In this document: positions 13,975-22,481 of the stretch, in pieces | How positions within the stretch are numbered: position 1 is the first letter of the stretch | Layout: each line of letters opens with the position of its first letter | Origin: CAZYSK01 sp964649415 | GTDB taxonomy: Bacteria > Chloroflexota > Anaerolineae > B4-G1 | Length of the DNA stretch: 64,000 nucleotides | NCBI GenBank assembly: GCA_964649415.1 | Contig: CAZYSK010000001.1 | Span: 62,001 to 126,000 of the forward strand | Direction of reading: 5' to 3' | The notes under the pieces: generated by a model | Seen by the model: the letters and a program-made list of their open reading frames with translations, nothing else | Databases searched by the model: none | What the model was told of the DNA's origin: nothing | Translations under genes and position numbers: made by a program

Positions 13975-16403
13975 ACCTTGCCTAACCGGATCGCAGCATC
14001 CGGCACCTGGCTGCCATCGGCAGCCAGCGCCGGCAGCCGCTCGCCGGTCTCCCAGCGATACAACCCCACAAAGAGATCATACGCCCCCTCCCCAGTGCCG
14101 GCAGGCATGACGACGTCCCGCACGTCTTCCAACTCTTCGCCGGGCTCCCACCAGGAGGTTGGGTAGGCCCCGGCCCCAGGGCGCTCCAGTGGCGGCCCGT
14201 CCGCCTGGGCGACCATCTTCTGCGCCTCATCGAGCAAGTGAACAAACACAGCGTAGTCGGCATCGGGGCGGCGCTCCGCGCGCCAGTATAGCGTGAGTGT
14301 GAATGATTCCCCTGCGTGCACCTCGCTTGGCTGTGCGCCGTAGCCCAGCAGGACAATCTGATCGCCTATGCGGGCGTTCACCGGATGCGGCGGCGACACC
14401 GCCTCACGCTCTGCCACGGACGGAGCCGACGTCGACCGCGGACGGTGCCGACCGCAGACAGTCGGGAGCAGACGGTCGGGATCAACGTCCGCGGACGCGC
14501 GATCAACGTCCGCCCATACCTTGACCTGCCCCACCAATACCGGCGCTACCACTTCGCCCTCCTCACCCCGTGCCCCCAACCGCCGGTCCTGCTCGCCATC
14601 GTACAGGCCAACCTCAACGTCGTAGACAGCCGGCGCCGGCGTCCATTCTGCCACACGTATGCGCACCCTATCGCAGAACGCATCCCCCGGCTGCCACGCG
14701 CTGGTCGGAAAGGTACCCAAACCCGCGTGGGTGTGTCGCTCGGCCACGATGAGATTGTCCGGGCCGAGGAAATGCAATAGCACTACGTGGTCTTCCTCTA
14801 GCGGCGCTAGCGATTGCCAGCACAGCCTGACCCACGTCCATTCACCGGGGTGCACAGGCCGCGGGTTGACCTCGCCAGCAAGCAGCTTGGCCCCGTTCCC
14901 GAAGACCACGTGTGGCCACTCATCCAGGGCGACCAGTTGCGACGTACTCAACTGAGGCGGCCGCCGGTACGCAGGGCGGATAACGAGCAGCAAACAGACC
15001 ACGGAAAACGCCAACAAGCCAGCAGTCATGGCCCATAGGCCAGCCGCCCGCCACCGACGTGGCAGCCAACTCTGCCACCCTATCACCAACAGCACACCGA
15101 TCGCCGCCACCGCAGGGAACATCAACCGCCCCAAAGCCAACGGAAACGCCCACAGCCACACAAGCAAGGCCACCAGGTAGACGAACAGACATATCAGCAA
15201 CAGGGCAAGCAGCCACCCCTTCCGGTCTAGACGTCGCCACGAGCGCCAGACATAGAGTCCCACGCCCATTACGCCAATCCGCCCCCACCACACGACGGCT
15301 GCCAAGAGCCAATTTGGCGGCTGGACAATCGAGCGGCCGAAGGCGGCCCAGTATGTCCACCCAACCTGCCACACCTGGGACAGCTGCTTGAGCACCGAGA
15401 AACGCTCATCAACCCGCCCGGAATGACCAAAGTGTGGCCCAAGGCCCAACGGATCCCCATACAAGACCCAAGCCCGCACGTACCACCAACCGGAGAGCAA
15501 GAGTACCAGCGCAACGATGACGATCGCGTACACTGTGGCGCGACGCCCCGGCGCAGAGCGCGCACCCACCCAGAACCCCAACACGCAGATGGGCACGATC
15601 GCCAGCGCGCTGACCTTCGAGAGAGCCGCCAGACCCAGGGCCACGCCCCAGACCATGGCCCGCCTCAGCGATGGGCCACGAATCACCCACCCGGCCATGA
15701 TCCACAATACCAGCGCTGCCAACCCGGCTACGGTGCTGTCGTTGTTGACTACGCCGCTGATATGCACGAACTGGGGATTGAACGCCACCCAGGCAGCGCT
15801 CCAGCAGGCACTCCGCCTGTCCCCATCAAAGCATGTCAAGCCCAACCCATACGCGCCGACCAAGGCTACAACCCCAAAGCACGTGGACACAGCGCGAGCC
15901 AAGTGGACGGCGAGAACGAAGTTTGGGTCCATCGCGCCCACATGGGGACTGCGTAGCCAGAAACGCTCGTTGTCCGGCCAGGAGTTCGGAGCTTCTGCAG
16001 CATAGTAAGGATTCGGCCTCAATGCGCCCTCGGCATTATCTGCTCGAGGTATCCACGCAGTAGCCAGCGCCGCAAGAGAATAGTACAGCGGCACCTGGAG
16101 CATCTCCTGCAACGGGCGATAGCCCTTGCTATAGGCATCATAAGTGCTCTTGGAGGGCAGGCCATATCCTTGCGCCAGGTGTTGGACGTACGCGTAGTGC
16201 ATCGGCTCGTCGGGCCCCTCGAAAGGTGGCACGAGCAGGTTGTTGACAGTGGCAAGCAAGGCAAAGACGACAACGACGATGATAATGCCATAGTGCATAC
16301 GAACCGACGCGCAGATTCGACGGAGGAGGTAACTGACGCGAGATACCAGCGCGTGGCTTGCCTCATGTTCGCCGGACGCGTAATCGACATCCGCCATGTG
16401 CAT
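13956..16403 (-). CDS. GT-C fold membrane glycosyltransferase, paralog 4
   Basis: 815 residues. The N-terminus MHMADVDYAS contains an R1 element; a helix follows (IIIVVVVFALLATV), then the acidic motif FEGPDEPMHYAYVQHLAQG, about 11 membrane helices, and two C-terminal beta modules (VLLHFLGPDNLIVAER, YAVFVHLLDEAQKM). R1 plus R2 sequence (14418-14513) is inserted in frame between the two modules, encoding ADVDRASADVDPDR and following residues. GAGGGAG lies just upstream of ATG 16403. Its stop codon comes from the composite repeat. It is transcribed divergently from the hydantoinase gene. Donor and acceptor are unknown. Confidence 0.83.
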   Translation of the reverse strand: MHMADVDYASGEHEASHALVSRVSYLLRRICASVRMHYGIIIVVVVFALLATVNNLLVPPFEGPDEPMHYAYVQHLAQGYGLPSKSTYDAYSKGYRPLQEMLQVPLYYSLAALATAWIPRADNAEGALRPNPYYAAEAPNSWPDNERFWLRSPHVGAMDPNFVLAVHLARAVSTCFGVVALVGAYGLGLTCFDGDRRSACWSAAWVAFNPQFVHISGVVNNDSTVAGLAALVLWIMAGWVIRGPSLRRAMVWGVALGLAALSKVSALAIVPICVLGFWVGARSAPGRRATVYAIVIVALVLLLSGWWYVRAWVLYGDPLGLGPHFGHSGRVDERFSVLKQLSQVWQVGWTYWAAFGRSIVQPPNWLLAAVVWWGRIGVMGVGLYVWRSWRRLDRKGWLLALLLICLFVYLVALLVWLWAFPLALGRLMFPAVAAIGVLLVIGWQSWLPRRWRAAGLWAMTAGLLAFSVVCLLLVIRPAYRRPPQLSTSQLVALDEWPHVVFGNGAKLLAGEVNPRPVHPGEWTWVRLCWQSLAPLEEDHVVLLHFLGPDNLIVAERHTHAGLGTFPTSAWQPGDAFCDRVRIRVAEWTPAPAVYDVEVGLYDGEQDRRLGARGEEGEVVAPVLVGQVKVWADVDRASADVDPDRLLPTVCGRHRPRSTSAPSVAEREAVSPPHPVNARIGDQIVLLGYGAQPSEVHAGESFTLTLYWRAERRPDADYAVFVHLLDEAQKMVAQADGPPLERPGAGAYPTSWWEPGEELEDVRDVVMPAGTGEGAYDLFVGLYRWETGERLPALAADGSQVPDAAIRLGKVRVSQR
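14418..14513 (-). repeat. R1 plus R2 elements in frame inside paralog 4
   Basis: An R1 short form (GGACGCGCGATCAACGTCCGC region, 14493-14513) joined to an R2 long form with CCGACGTCGACCGCGGACGG and GCCGACCGCAGACAGTCGG. Sense orientation; the R1 GCG codon begins at residue 631 in the ADVDRAS phase. Confidence 0.9.
16374..16394 (-). repeat. R1 element at codons 4-10 of paralog 4
   Basis: On the gene strand this reads GCGGATGTCGATTACGCGTC plus C, encoding ADVDYAS right after Met-His-Met. Same phase as the other sense-oriented intragenic copies. Confidence 0.82.
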
Positions 16404-16545
16404 ACTCCCTCGATTCGGCCAACCAATTTTCTATTCTGCCATTGGACTGCTGGAAAGTCAAGCGCTTCTCCTCCGTCGTCCATAGGTCCAGGGGCGTTTG
16501 CCCTCAGACGGATTCAGCGTATACTCCCCGCACAGGAGCTTCACT

Positions 16546-18270
16546 TTGGATCAAAGACTGCTTATCGGCATCGACGTAGGCGGCACTTTCACCGACGCGG
16601 TGGCGGTTCACTCAGGCAACGTAGTGGCCACCGCCAAGGAAGTGACCGAGCCGGAGGACCTATCCCGCTCGCTGCTAGGCGCGTTGGACAGCGTGCTGGC
16701 CGGCGTCGCGCACACGCATCGCGTTGCACGCCTTTGTCTCAGCACCACCTTGATCACCAACCTGCTGGCCCAGCGACGCACCCCCGAGGTAGCCACGCTG
16801 CTGATCCCCGGCCCCGGGCGCGATCCGACAACCTACCACCTGCCCGGTCCCTATTGGGTCGTCAGCGGGATGATGGACTTCCGAGGCCGCGAGCGGGTGC
16901 CCCTGGACCGGGCGGAGGTAACCGCGGCCCTCAAGGAGATCCATGCGACAGGGGTACGCCACCTGGCGGTCGTGGGGAAATTCTCGCCGCGCAACCCGCG
17001 CCACGAAGAACAGGGGATCGAGTGGGCCAGGCAGCTCGATCCCGCGTGGCGTCTGCACGCGGGGCATGCGGCCTCCGGTCAACTCAACTTCCCCCGCCGT
17101 GCGGCAGCGACGGCCATCATGCTGGCCGTGGAGGAAAGCTGGCGTGCCTTCTTCACCCAACTCCAGGACGCCCTCACCGGGCGCGGCCTGACCTGCCCTA
17201 TCGTGATACTCAAGGCAGACGGGGGCACGCTGCCGCTCGAAGCCGCCGAGCGCGAACCAATTCAGACCATCTTCTCCGGACCGGCAGCCAGCGCGATGGG
17301 CGTGGTGGCACTGCGACCGCAGGGCAGCACATCTATCGTGGCGGATGTAGGCGGCACGACCACCGACCTGGCCCTGATCCTGGACGGCCAGCCGCTGCTT
17401 GCCTCCCGCGGTGGCTCAATAGCCGGCGTCGATTCACTCCAGAGGGAGACATCTCTCCATCTCCCCATCCGCGCCTTCGCCGTGCGCTCTGTACCGGTCG
17501 GGGGAGACAGCACGATCGCAGTTCAAGGGGAAGGGAAGTCTCGACGTGCCACTCTCGGCACGACGCGAGCAGGCGTCGCGGCCTGCATGGGAGGACCGGA
17601 GCCCACGTTGACCGATGCGCTCCGCGTTCTGGGGTGGACGACAGTGGGCGATGTGGAACTGGCAAACCAGTCCATGGCGCGAATCGCCCGGGCGATGGGT
17701 CTGGAGAAGCGCGCCGTGGCCACGTCCATCGTCGAGGAAGCCCTGGCGCGCATCGAGACCAGCCTGGAGAGTCTGTTTCTCACCTGGCAGCGCGAGCCGG
17801 TGTATCGCCTCTGGGAACTGAAGCAGAAGGGCCACCGCCGGCCCGAGACCGTCGTGGGAGTGGGCGCCGCGGCTGAGTCTCTGGTGCCCGCGCTGTCGAA
17901 GCGGCTGAACGCCCAGGTTGTCATTCCCCGCTACGCACCAGTGGCAAACGCGCTCGGCGCAGCCCTGGCCCGGACCACCTACACGACCAGCCTGCACGTG
18001 GACACCGAACAACGCCGGCTCGAGATCGCCGAGGAAGCCATATCCCAGGCTCTGCCACCGGGCAGGTTCACGTTGGACGACACCCAACGGATCGCCCGCG
18101 AGTGGATGGCGCGCCGTGGGGAAGCCTTGGGCATTCCCCATCCACTCGAAGACTGCGAGATGGTGCTGGCCGAGCAGTTCAACGTCGTGGAAGGCTGGCG
18201 CACTGCGGGACGCATTTTCGACGTGCGGCTGGAGCGGCGCTGCGGCCTGGTGGACGAGTGGGTGCATTGA
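16546..18270 (+). CDS. hydantoinase/oxoprolinase family protein (HyuA-like)
   Basis: 574 residues. N-terminal LLIGIDVGGTFTDAVAV is the phosphate-binding signature of the ASKHA hydantoinase A family; a second nucleotide-binding signature is SIVADVGGTTTDLALI, and IFSGPAASAMG is also typical. Such proteins catalyse ATP-dependent opening of 5-oxoproline, hydantoins or similar lactams, usually with a HyuB partner, which is not visible here. TTG at 16546 is chosen because AGGAG lies 7 nt upstream and the protein then starts right at the first signature. Codon use matches the neighbours. Divergent from paralog 4; followed by an R2 copy and the deacetylase-like gene. Confidence 0.88.
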   Translation: MDQRLLIGIDVGGTFTDAVAVHSGNVVATAKEVTEPEDLSRSLLGALDSVLAGVAHTHRVARLCLSTTLITNLLAQRRTPEVATLLIPGPGRDPTTYHLPGPYWVVSGMMDFRGRERVPLDRAEVTAALKEIHATGVRHLAVVGKFSPRNPRHEEQGIEWARQLDPAWRLHAGHAASGQLNFPRRAAATAIMLAVEESWRAFFTQLQDALTGRGLTCPIVILKADGGTLPLEAAEREPIQTIFSGPAASAMGVVALRPQGSTSIVADVGGTTTDLALILDGQPLLASRGGSIAGVDSLQRETSLHLPIRAFAVRSVPVGGDSTIAVQGEGKSRRATLGTTRAGVAACMGGPEPTLTDALRVLGWTTVGDVELANQSMARIARAMGLEKRAVATSIVEEALARIETSLESLFLTWQREPVYRLWELKQKGHRRPETVVGVGAAAESLVPALSKRLNAQVVIPRYAPVANALGAALARTTYTTSLHVDTEQRRLEIAEEAISQALPPGRFTLDDTQRIAREWMARRGEALGIPHPLEDCEMVLAEQFNVVEGWRTAGRIFDVRLERRCGLVDEWVH

Positions 18271-18302
18271 GGCCAGGGGGGAAGTCATGATGCGGGCATT
18301 GA

Positions 18303-18380
18303 GCCGGCAGGGATGCAGCGGATGCCGTCCGACCGCTGCGGTCGGCACCGTCTGCGGTCGGCAACATCCGGGCGGTCCAT
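18303..18380 (+). repeat. R2-type element with GCCGGCAGGGATG prefix
   Basis: GCCGGCAGGGATGCAGCGG followed by CCGACCGCTGCGGTCGGC and ACCGTCTGCGGTCGGC, two 7-bp-stem hairpins. It lies in the gap between the hydantoinase stop and the HDAC-like gene. The prefix is the same as that at 4534-4552, so prefix and R2 may be one larger element. Confidence 0.82.
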
Positions 18381-18406
18381 ATACCGTGCATTAGCGGAGG
18401 TTGACC

Positions 18407-19792
18407 GTGCGTCCGAAGCGAACCCGACGTGAAGGCAAGATGGGGCTCCTCTTCTTCCCTGCCTTCGACTGGGCTATCTCACCCACCCATCCAGAGCGAG
18501 AGGAACGGCTGCTCTACACCAAAGATCAGATCGTCGAGGAAGGCCTGCTCGACATGGACGAGATCGCGGAATACGCGCCGCGCAGCGCGGCGGATATAGA
18601 CATCGCCCGGGTGCACTTCTGCGTGCCCGATGTCGCCGCACAGGCGACGGAGGCACATCACGTCGCCGTGGGGGGAGCACTGACGCTGGCGGATGCCTGG
18701 GCAGCGGGGGAAATCGGCAACGGATTCGCCATCATCCGCCCACCGGGACACCACGCGATGCGGGTCGTGCACGGGAACCGGGGGTTCTGCAACGTGCACA
18801 ACGAGGCAGCCATGGTCGCGTACCTGCGCCAGAAGCACGACGTGCGGCGGGTGGCCATCGTGGACACAGACGTGCATCATGGTGACGGCACCCAGGAGAT
18901 CTTCTACCACGACCCCGACGTCCTGGTGATCGGACTGCACCAAGATGGGCGCACCCTCTATCCCGGCAGCGGGTTTGTGAACGAGCTGGGCGGGCCGGGG
19001 GCCTTCGCGCGCAACCTCAACGTGCCGCTGCCGCCCGGCACCGGAGACGAGGGGGTGCTCACCGTGATGGAGAACCTCGTGCTGCCGGTATTGGCCGACT
19101 TCGAGCCAGAGATCGTCATCAACTCGGCAGGCCAAGACAACCACTACTCCGATCCCCTGGCCCACATGCGCGTGTCGGCCCAGGGCTACGCGCGCTTCAA
19201 TGAACTCCTGGCCCCCGATTTGGCGGTGCTGGAGGGCGGATACGCCATCCAGAGCGCCCTCCCCTACGTCAACCTGGGGTTGGTGCTGGCAATGGCGGGT
19301 CTGAGCTACGAGCACGTGCGGGAGCCGGACTATGACGCCGGGAGACTGCGCCAGTCACAGGCCCAATGGGACAGCATTCATCGCACCGTTGACCTGCTGC
19401 ACGAGATCTGGCAGCGTCCCGAGCAGGCGTTTGCCCAGGTGTACCCCCGCCTGGACGATACCTACACGCGTCAGAAGCGGATCTTCTACGACACGGACGG
19501 CATCCACGAACGCCAAGCGGAGACCGTGAGAGTCTGCGACGTGTGCCCCGGCTGGCTGAGCATCGACTCACGGGCGCAGGGCGGAGACTTCGGACGCCGG
19601 CGCGTCTGGGGCATATCCATTCCGTGGGCCGCCTGCAAACAGTGCGCCGATGAGGCGCGCGCGCAGTACCACAAGATGGTGCGCAATCCCACCACGCCCT
19701 ACGACTGGCTCTATCTGCAGGACCGGCCCGCCGACACGTACCACCGCTACAGCGTCGCCACCGAACGGGAAGACACGCTGCGTGCGGAGTAA
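18407..19792 (+). CDS. histone-deacetylase-like amidohydrolase
   Basis: About 461 residues. The arginase/deacetylase fold is marked by RPPGHHAMRVVHGNRGFCNVHNEAA (key stretch PPGHHA), zinc ligands in VDTDVHHGDGTQEIF (Asp and His) and AGQDNHYSDPL (Asp). Bacterial members deacetylate polyamines, acetoin-related or other acetylated small molecules in the cytoplasm. An extra C-terminal part of about 100 residues holds CDVCPGW and CKQC, a possible zinc ribbon, not usual for short family members. GTG 18407 has GGAGG 6 nt upstream; ATG 18440, nearer the conserved core, is the alternative. The stop lies 1 nt from the convergent M32 gene's stop. Confidence 0.88.
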   Translation: MRPKRTRREGKMGLLFFPAFDWAISPTHPEREERLLYTKDQIVEEGLLDMDEIAEYAPRSAADIDIARVHFCVPDVAAQATEAHHVAVGGALTLADAWAAGEIGNGFAIIRPPGHHAMRVVHGNRGFCNVHNEAAMVAYLRQKHDVRRVAIVDTDVHHGDGTQEIFYHDPDVLVIGLHQDGRTLYPGSGFVNELGGPGAFARNLNVPLPPGTGDEGVLTVMENLVLPVLADFEPEIVINSAGQDNHYSDPLAHMRVSAQGYARFNELLAPDLAVLEGGYAIQSALPYVNLGLVLAMAGLSYEHVREPDYDAGRLRQSQAQWDSIHRTVDLLHEIWQRPEQAFAQVYPRLDDTYTRQKRIFYDTDGIHERQAETVRVCDVCPGWLSIDSRAQGGDFGRRRVWGISIPWAACKQCADEARAQYHKMVRNPTTPYDWLYLQDRPADTYHRYSVATEREDTLRAE

Positions 19793-19793
19793 G

Positions 19794-21299
19794 TCACAGG
19801 TCGTACAGCTCCCCATACTTCGAGCGCAGATACCGCACGTATGGCTCAACGCTCAGCGGCCCGCCGGTCACACGCTCGATCAGCTCGTCCGCCGTGTACT
19901 TGCTCCCGTGCTGATAGATGTTGTCTCGGAGCCAGCCGTGCAAGGTGCGGAACGCCCCGGCCTCGATTTCACTCTGAATCTCTGGATGGGCCTGTAGCGC
20001 AGCCGCGAAGACCTGCGCACTCATGATGTTGCCCAGCGTGTACCCCTGAAACACGCCGCCGATGACGCCGCCGTACCAGTGCACGTCCTGCAGCACCCCG
20101 TCGCGGTCATCTGGGGGGACGACGCCCAGGTCGGCCTTCATGCGCTCGCGCCACGCCTCAGGCAGATCTCGCACGGCCAAGTGACCCTTGAGCATGTCCA
20201 GTTCCAGATCGAAACGCAGCAGGACGTGCAGGTTGTAGGTCACCTCGTCGGCGTCCGTGCGGATCAACGAGCGCTCGACCTTGTTGATCGCGCGGTAGAA
20301 CGCCTCCAGGGACACCTCGCCCAGTTGAGAGGAAAAGACCGCCTGCAGTTCCGGATAGAAGCAGCGCCAGAAACCCAGGCTGCGCCCGACAACGTTCTCC
20401 CACAGGCGCGACTGGCTCTCGTGGACGCCTGACGACGTCCCCCTTGCCAGAGGCGTGCCCTCGAACTCCGCGCGAATCCCCTGTTCATACATCCCGTGGC
20501 CCGCTTCGTGCATCGTGCTGAACAACGCCTCGCCCAGGTCCCTCTCGTTGACGCGGGTGGTGATGCGCACGTCACCGACCGAGAAATCTATCGTGAACGG
20601 GTGATGGGTCTTGTCCTCCCGCCCCCGCTCGAAGTCGTAGCCAAAGCGCCGGATCACATCGCGCCCAAAGGCCAACTGCTGCGCCTCAGGGAAAGACTGG
20701 TGCAGGCAGGTGTCGTCAGCAGGGGACTGGGCGGTGATGGCCCGCACAAGCGGCACGAGCTGCTCCCGCAGGTCCGCGAAGATCACGCGCAAGGTCGAGG
20801 CCTTCATGCCGTAGTCGGAGTAGTCAATCAAGGGATCGGCAATGTGTTCGTAGCCAGGGAAGAAATCGGCCAACTGACGGCTCAGGTCGAGCGTCTTCTC
20901 AAGATAGGGCCGCACCCGGGCGAAATCGTCCGCCGGCCGGGCCTCCGTCCACACCTGGTAAGTCGTGGAACGGTGGTCGGATAGCTGCGCGACGAACGAC
21001 GGCGGCACTTTCACCGCGCGTTCGTAGTCACGCCGTGTGACCCGGACGAGGCTGGCCTCGTCTGAGTCGTAGGGCAAACTCTCCTCGTAAGGCCGCAGGT
21101 CATCCAGGAGCCGTCCCAGGGCTGGATCGGTCAGCTTCTCGTGCGCCAATCGCTCCAGCGTAGCCATCTGTCGCGCCCGAGCACGCGCACCTCCCGGTGG
21201 CATGTAGGTATTCTGATCCCACTCCAACAACGCAGCGGCAGATTCAAGATCATTGATCCCAACGAGACGAGCCTTAAGTTCCTCTAGCTTGGTTTCCAT
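19794..21299 (-). CDS. M32 family carboxypeptidase (Taq carboxypeptidase type)
   Basis: About 501 residues, the usual family size. Active-site HEXXH is seen in TMHEAGHGMYEQG, preceded by DVRITTRVNERD, and followed by ESQSRLWENVVGRS, where the third ligand Glu lies. It opens METKLEELKARL and has the YMPPGGARARARQM stretch. These cytoplasmic zinc (or cobalt) metalloenzymes remove C-terminal residues from peptides. ATG 21299 is preceded by AGGGA. It could belong with the upstream peptide importer functionally, but no linkage is seen. A 600-bp repeat-rich gap precedes it. Confidence 0.93.
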   Translation of the reverse strand: METKLEELKARLVGINDLESAAALLEWDQNTYMPPGGARARARQMATLERLAHEKLTDPALGRLLDDLRPYEESLPYDSDEASLVRVTRRDYERAVKVPPSFVAQLSDHRSTTYQVWTEARPADDFARVRPYLEKTLDLSRQLADFFPGYEHIADPLIDYSDYGMKASTLRVIFADLREQLVPLVRAITAQSPADDTCLHQSFPEAQQLAFGRDVIRRFGYDFERGREDKTHHPFTIDFSVGDVRITTRVNERDLGEALFSTMHEAGHGMYEQGIRAEFEGTPLARGTSSGVHESQSRLWENVVGRSLGFWRCFYPELQAVFSSQLGEVSLEAFYRAINKVERSLIRTDADEVTYNLHVLLRFDLELDMLKGHLAVRDLPEAWRERMKADLGVVPPDDRDGVLQDVHWYGGVIGGVFQGYTLGNIMSAQVFAAALQAHPEIQSEIEAGAFRTLHGWLRDNIYQHGSKYTADELIERVTGGPLSVEPYVRYLRSKYGELYDL

Positions 21300-21467
21300 A
21301 CGGTTCCCTTCATGCTGAGCCGACACCAGTTTCACGCTTGACGAGAGCGTCGGCCCATATCAAGGCCTGACAGTTTCAGGATACCACTTCTTGGCGTAGG
21401 TGTTCTTCCGAACGCTGAGCCCCTTACCTCAGGGATTCCGTGGAAACCTGTCAGGTCCATTCCAGTC

Positions 21468-21488
21468 GGACGCACGATCAATGCCCAC
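21468..21488 (-). repeat. R1 element, intergenic, 3' arm mutated
   Basis: GGACGCACGATCAATG followed by CCCAC instead of TCCGC. An isolated, partly decayed copy. Confidence 0.75.
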
Positions 21489-21578
21489 AGCAACAGCGCA
21501 GTAGTATACTATGCCGTGGGGTTGGGCGCAAACCGCACACCTCGACGATGCATTGCCAGGGGCTCACAGAGCGAGGCA

Positions 21579-21651
21579 CGCGTCTCCCATCCGTAGGGGC
21601 GCGGTGGCCGCGCCCGTCCCTGTGAAGCGGAACGCAAGACGCAGGATGCAG
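21579..21651. repeat. composite repeat, second copy (inverted relative to 13901-13974)
   Basis: CGCGTCTCCCATCCGTAGGGG, hairpin GGCGCGGTGGCCGCGCC, CCCTGTGAAGCGG, then ACGCAAGACGCAGGATGCAG. The order and most bases match the copy at 13901 read on the other strand. Confidence 0.83.
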
Positions 21652-21659
21652 GGGGGAAA

Positions 21660-21748
21660 GACACAGGCCAGCTCGTTGAGCTAGCCTGCATCTCACAAAA
21701 AAGGAGGAGGACAAGGAAAAAGCCACAGAGCCGCCGTGATTCCCTTGT
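21660..21748 (-). ncRNA. candidate small RNA with anti-Shine-Dalgarno stretch
   Basis: Region downstream of a minus-strand promoter-like site. It has no convincing reading frame. On the minus strand it holds TTGTCCTCCTCCTTTTTTG, whose CCTCCTCC is complementary to a Shine-Dalgarno sequence, then an 11-bp hairpin CAGGCTAGCTC-AAC-GAGCTGGCCTG (21664-21688, one G-T pair) followed by TGTCTTTCC. The terminator tail is weak, so the 3' end is a guess. It could instead be a leader of the M32 gene 360 bp further on. Confidence 0.35.
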
Positions 21749-21754
21749 GTCTAC

Positions 21755-21808
21755 AATATAGCACACATTGGTTAGCCCTCGATTAAGGGCTGGTTAAGAA
21801 TCGGTTAA
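21755..21808 (-). promoter_or_regulatory. four 11-bp-phased direct repeats plus -10 box (Pho-box-like)
   Basis: On the minus strand TTAACC, TTAACC, TTAATC and CTAACC recur with exact 11-bp spacing (plus-strand starts 21803, 21792, 21781, 21770). Nine bases after the last repeat comes TATATT (21760-21755) as a -10 box. OmpR/PhoB-type regulators bind such 11-bp direct repeats in place of a -35 box. The cognate regulator is not known. Confidence 0.5.
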
Positions 21809-21838
21809 AGCCCAACACAAGACAGGGTCAAGACAGAG

Positions 21839-21865
21839 AAGACCCTGCCGCATTGGCAGGGTCTT
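21839..21865 (-). terminator. 11-bp perfect stem-loop after the ABC exporter operon
   Basis: AAGACCCTGCC-GCATT-GGCAGGGTCTT. It lies 34 bp beyond the stop of the last operon gene and is followed on the minus strand by a moderately T-rich tail (CTCTGTCTTG), fitting a rho-independent terminator. Confidence 0.6.
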
Positions 21866-21898
21866 GTACTATCAAACTCGTCGCCAAGCCGTGTCGTG

Positions 21899-22477
21899 CT
21901 ACGACTCCGGCGTCGGAGAGGGCACGGGGGTCGGCGGGAAGGGCGGCTCATCCACCAGCCTGAGTAGCTCACTCAGGTCACCAGTTGACACGATATAGAC
22001 CAAGGGGTCGCCCTCTTTCCGAACGTAGCGGGCTGTGCCACCTGGATTCTCCCCTCCGACATCCGCGTTGATGCTCGCCCCGTCGCTGAGCACCAGCGTC
22101 ACCTGCAAATCCGGCTCCTGGAGGCCAAAGGTCGCCAGGTCCCCGATATCGGCCATCGCACGGCTGAACTTCATCTCCGCTACCGGATACACCAGGCCAT
22201 TCAGCCGCCCACTGTCGGCGTCTCCTGTCTCCGGTGCGGTCATCCGCCAGTCAAGGCTGCCGGCATCGCGCTCGACCGAGATCGTCTGCTGTCCCTTCGC
22301 CACGGTGATCTCGACCACGTCGGTGCCGCTGACCTCCCAGAGCGGCGCGGGCGTCGGCTGGGCCCCCTCCTCCGGCGGTGGCTCCCGCTTGGATTCCACC
22401 AGGAAGACATAGGCCGCGAGCAAGGCCAAGACACCAACCAGCACCAACGTGGGCACCCACGGTTTGCGCTGACTCAC
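21899..22477 (-). CDS. DUF4340 domain-containing membrane-anchored protein
   Basis: 192 residues. One N-terminal transmembrane helix (PTLVLVGVLALLAAYVFLV), a Pro-rich linker, then the DUF4340 beta-rich domain (VVEITVAKGQQTISVERDAG to the LVYIVSTGDLSELL region) and a Pro/Thr tail. This domain is commonly the last gene of Gld-type ABC exporter operons; its biochemical role is unknown. GTG 22477 has GGAGG 7 nt upstream and begins 4 nt after the stop of the GldG-like gene, so the two are cotranscribed. It sits outside the membrane by prediction. Confidence 0.85.
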   Translation of the reverse strand: MSQRKPWVPTLVLVGVLALLAAYVFLVESKREPPPEEGAQPTPAPLWEVSGTDVVEITVAKGQQTISVERDAGSLDWRMTAPETGDADSGRLNGLVYPVAEMKFSRAMADIGDLATFGLQEPDLQVTLVLSDGASINADVGGENPGGTARYVRKEGDPLVYIVSTGDLSELLRLVDEPPFPPTPVPSPTPES

Positions 22478-22481
22478 GTGT

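Noticed and set aside
16170..17876. 568-codon open frame on the plus strand overlapping paralog 4 and the hydantoinase gene
   Set aside because: Shadow frame: Arg/Gly/Pro-rich, no family likeness, while the other frame has two ASKHA signatures.
18590..18618. ADIDIARVH in the HDAC-like protein as another R1 copy
   Set aside because: The DNA (GCGGATATAGACATCGCCCG) lacks the GCGTCC end, and the peptide fits normal family sequence at this place.
21478..21766. Small minus-strand reading frames in the 21.5-21.8 kb gap
   Set aside because: They run through the composite repeat, lack a Shine-Dalgarno and look like no protein; a non-coding transcript fits better.
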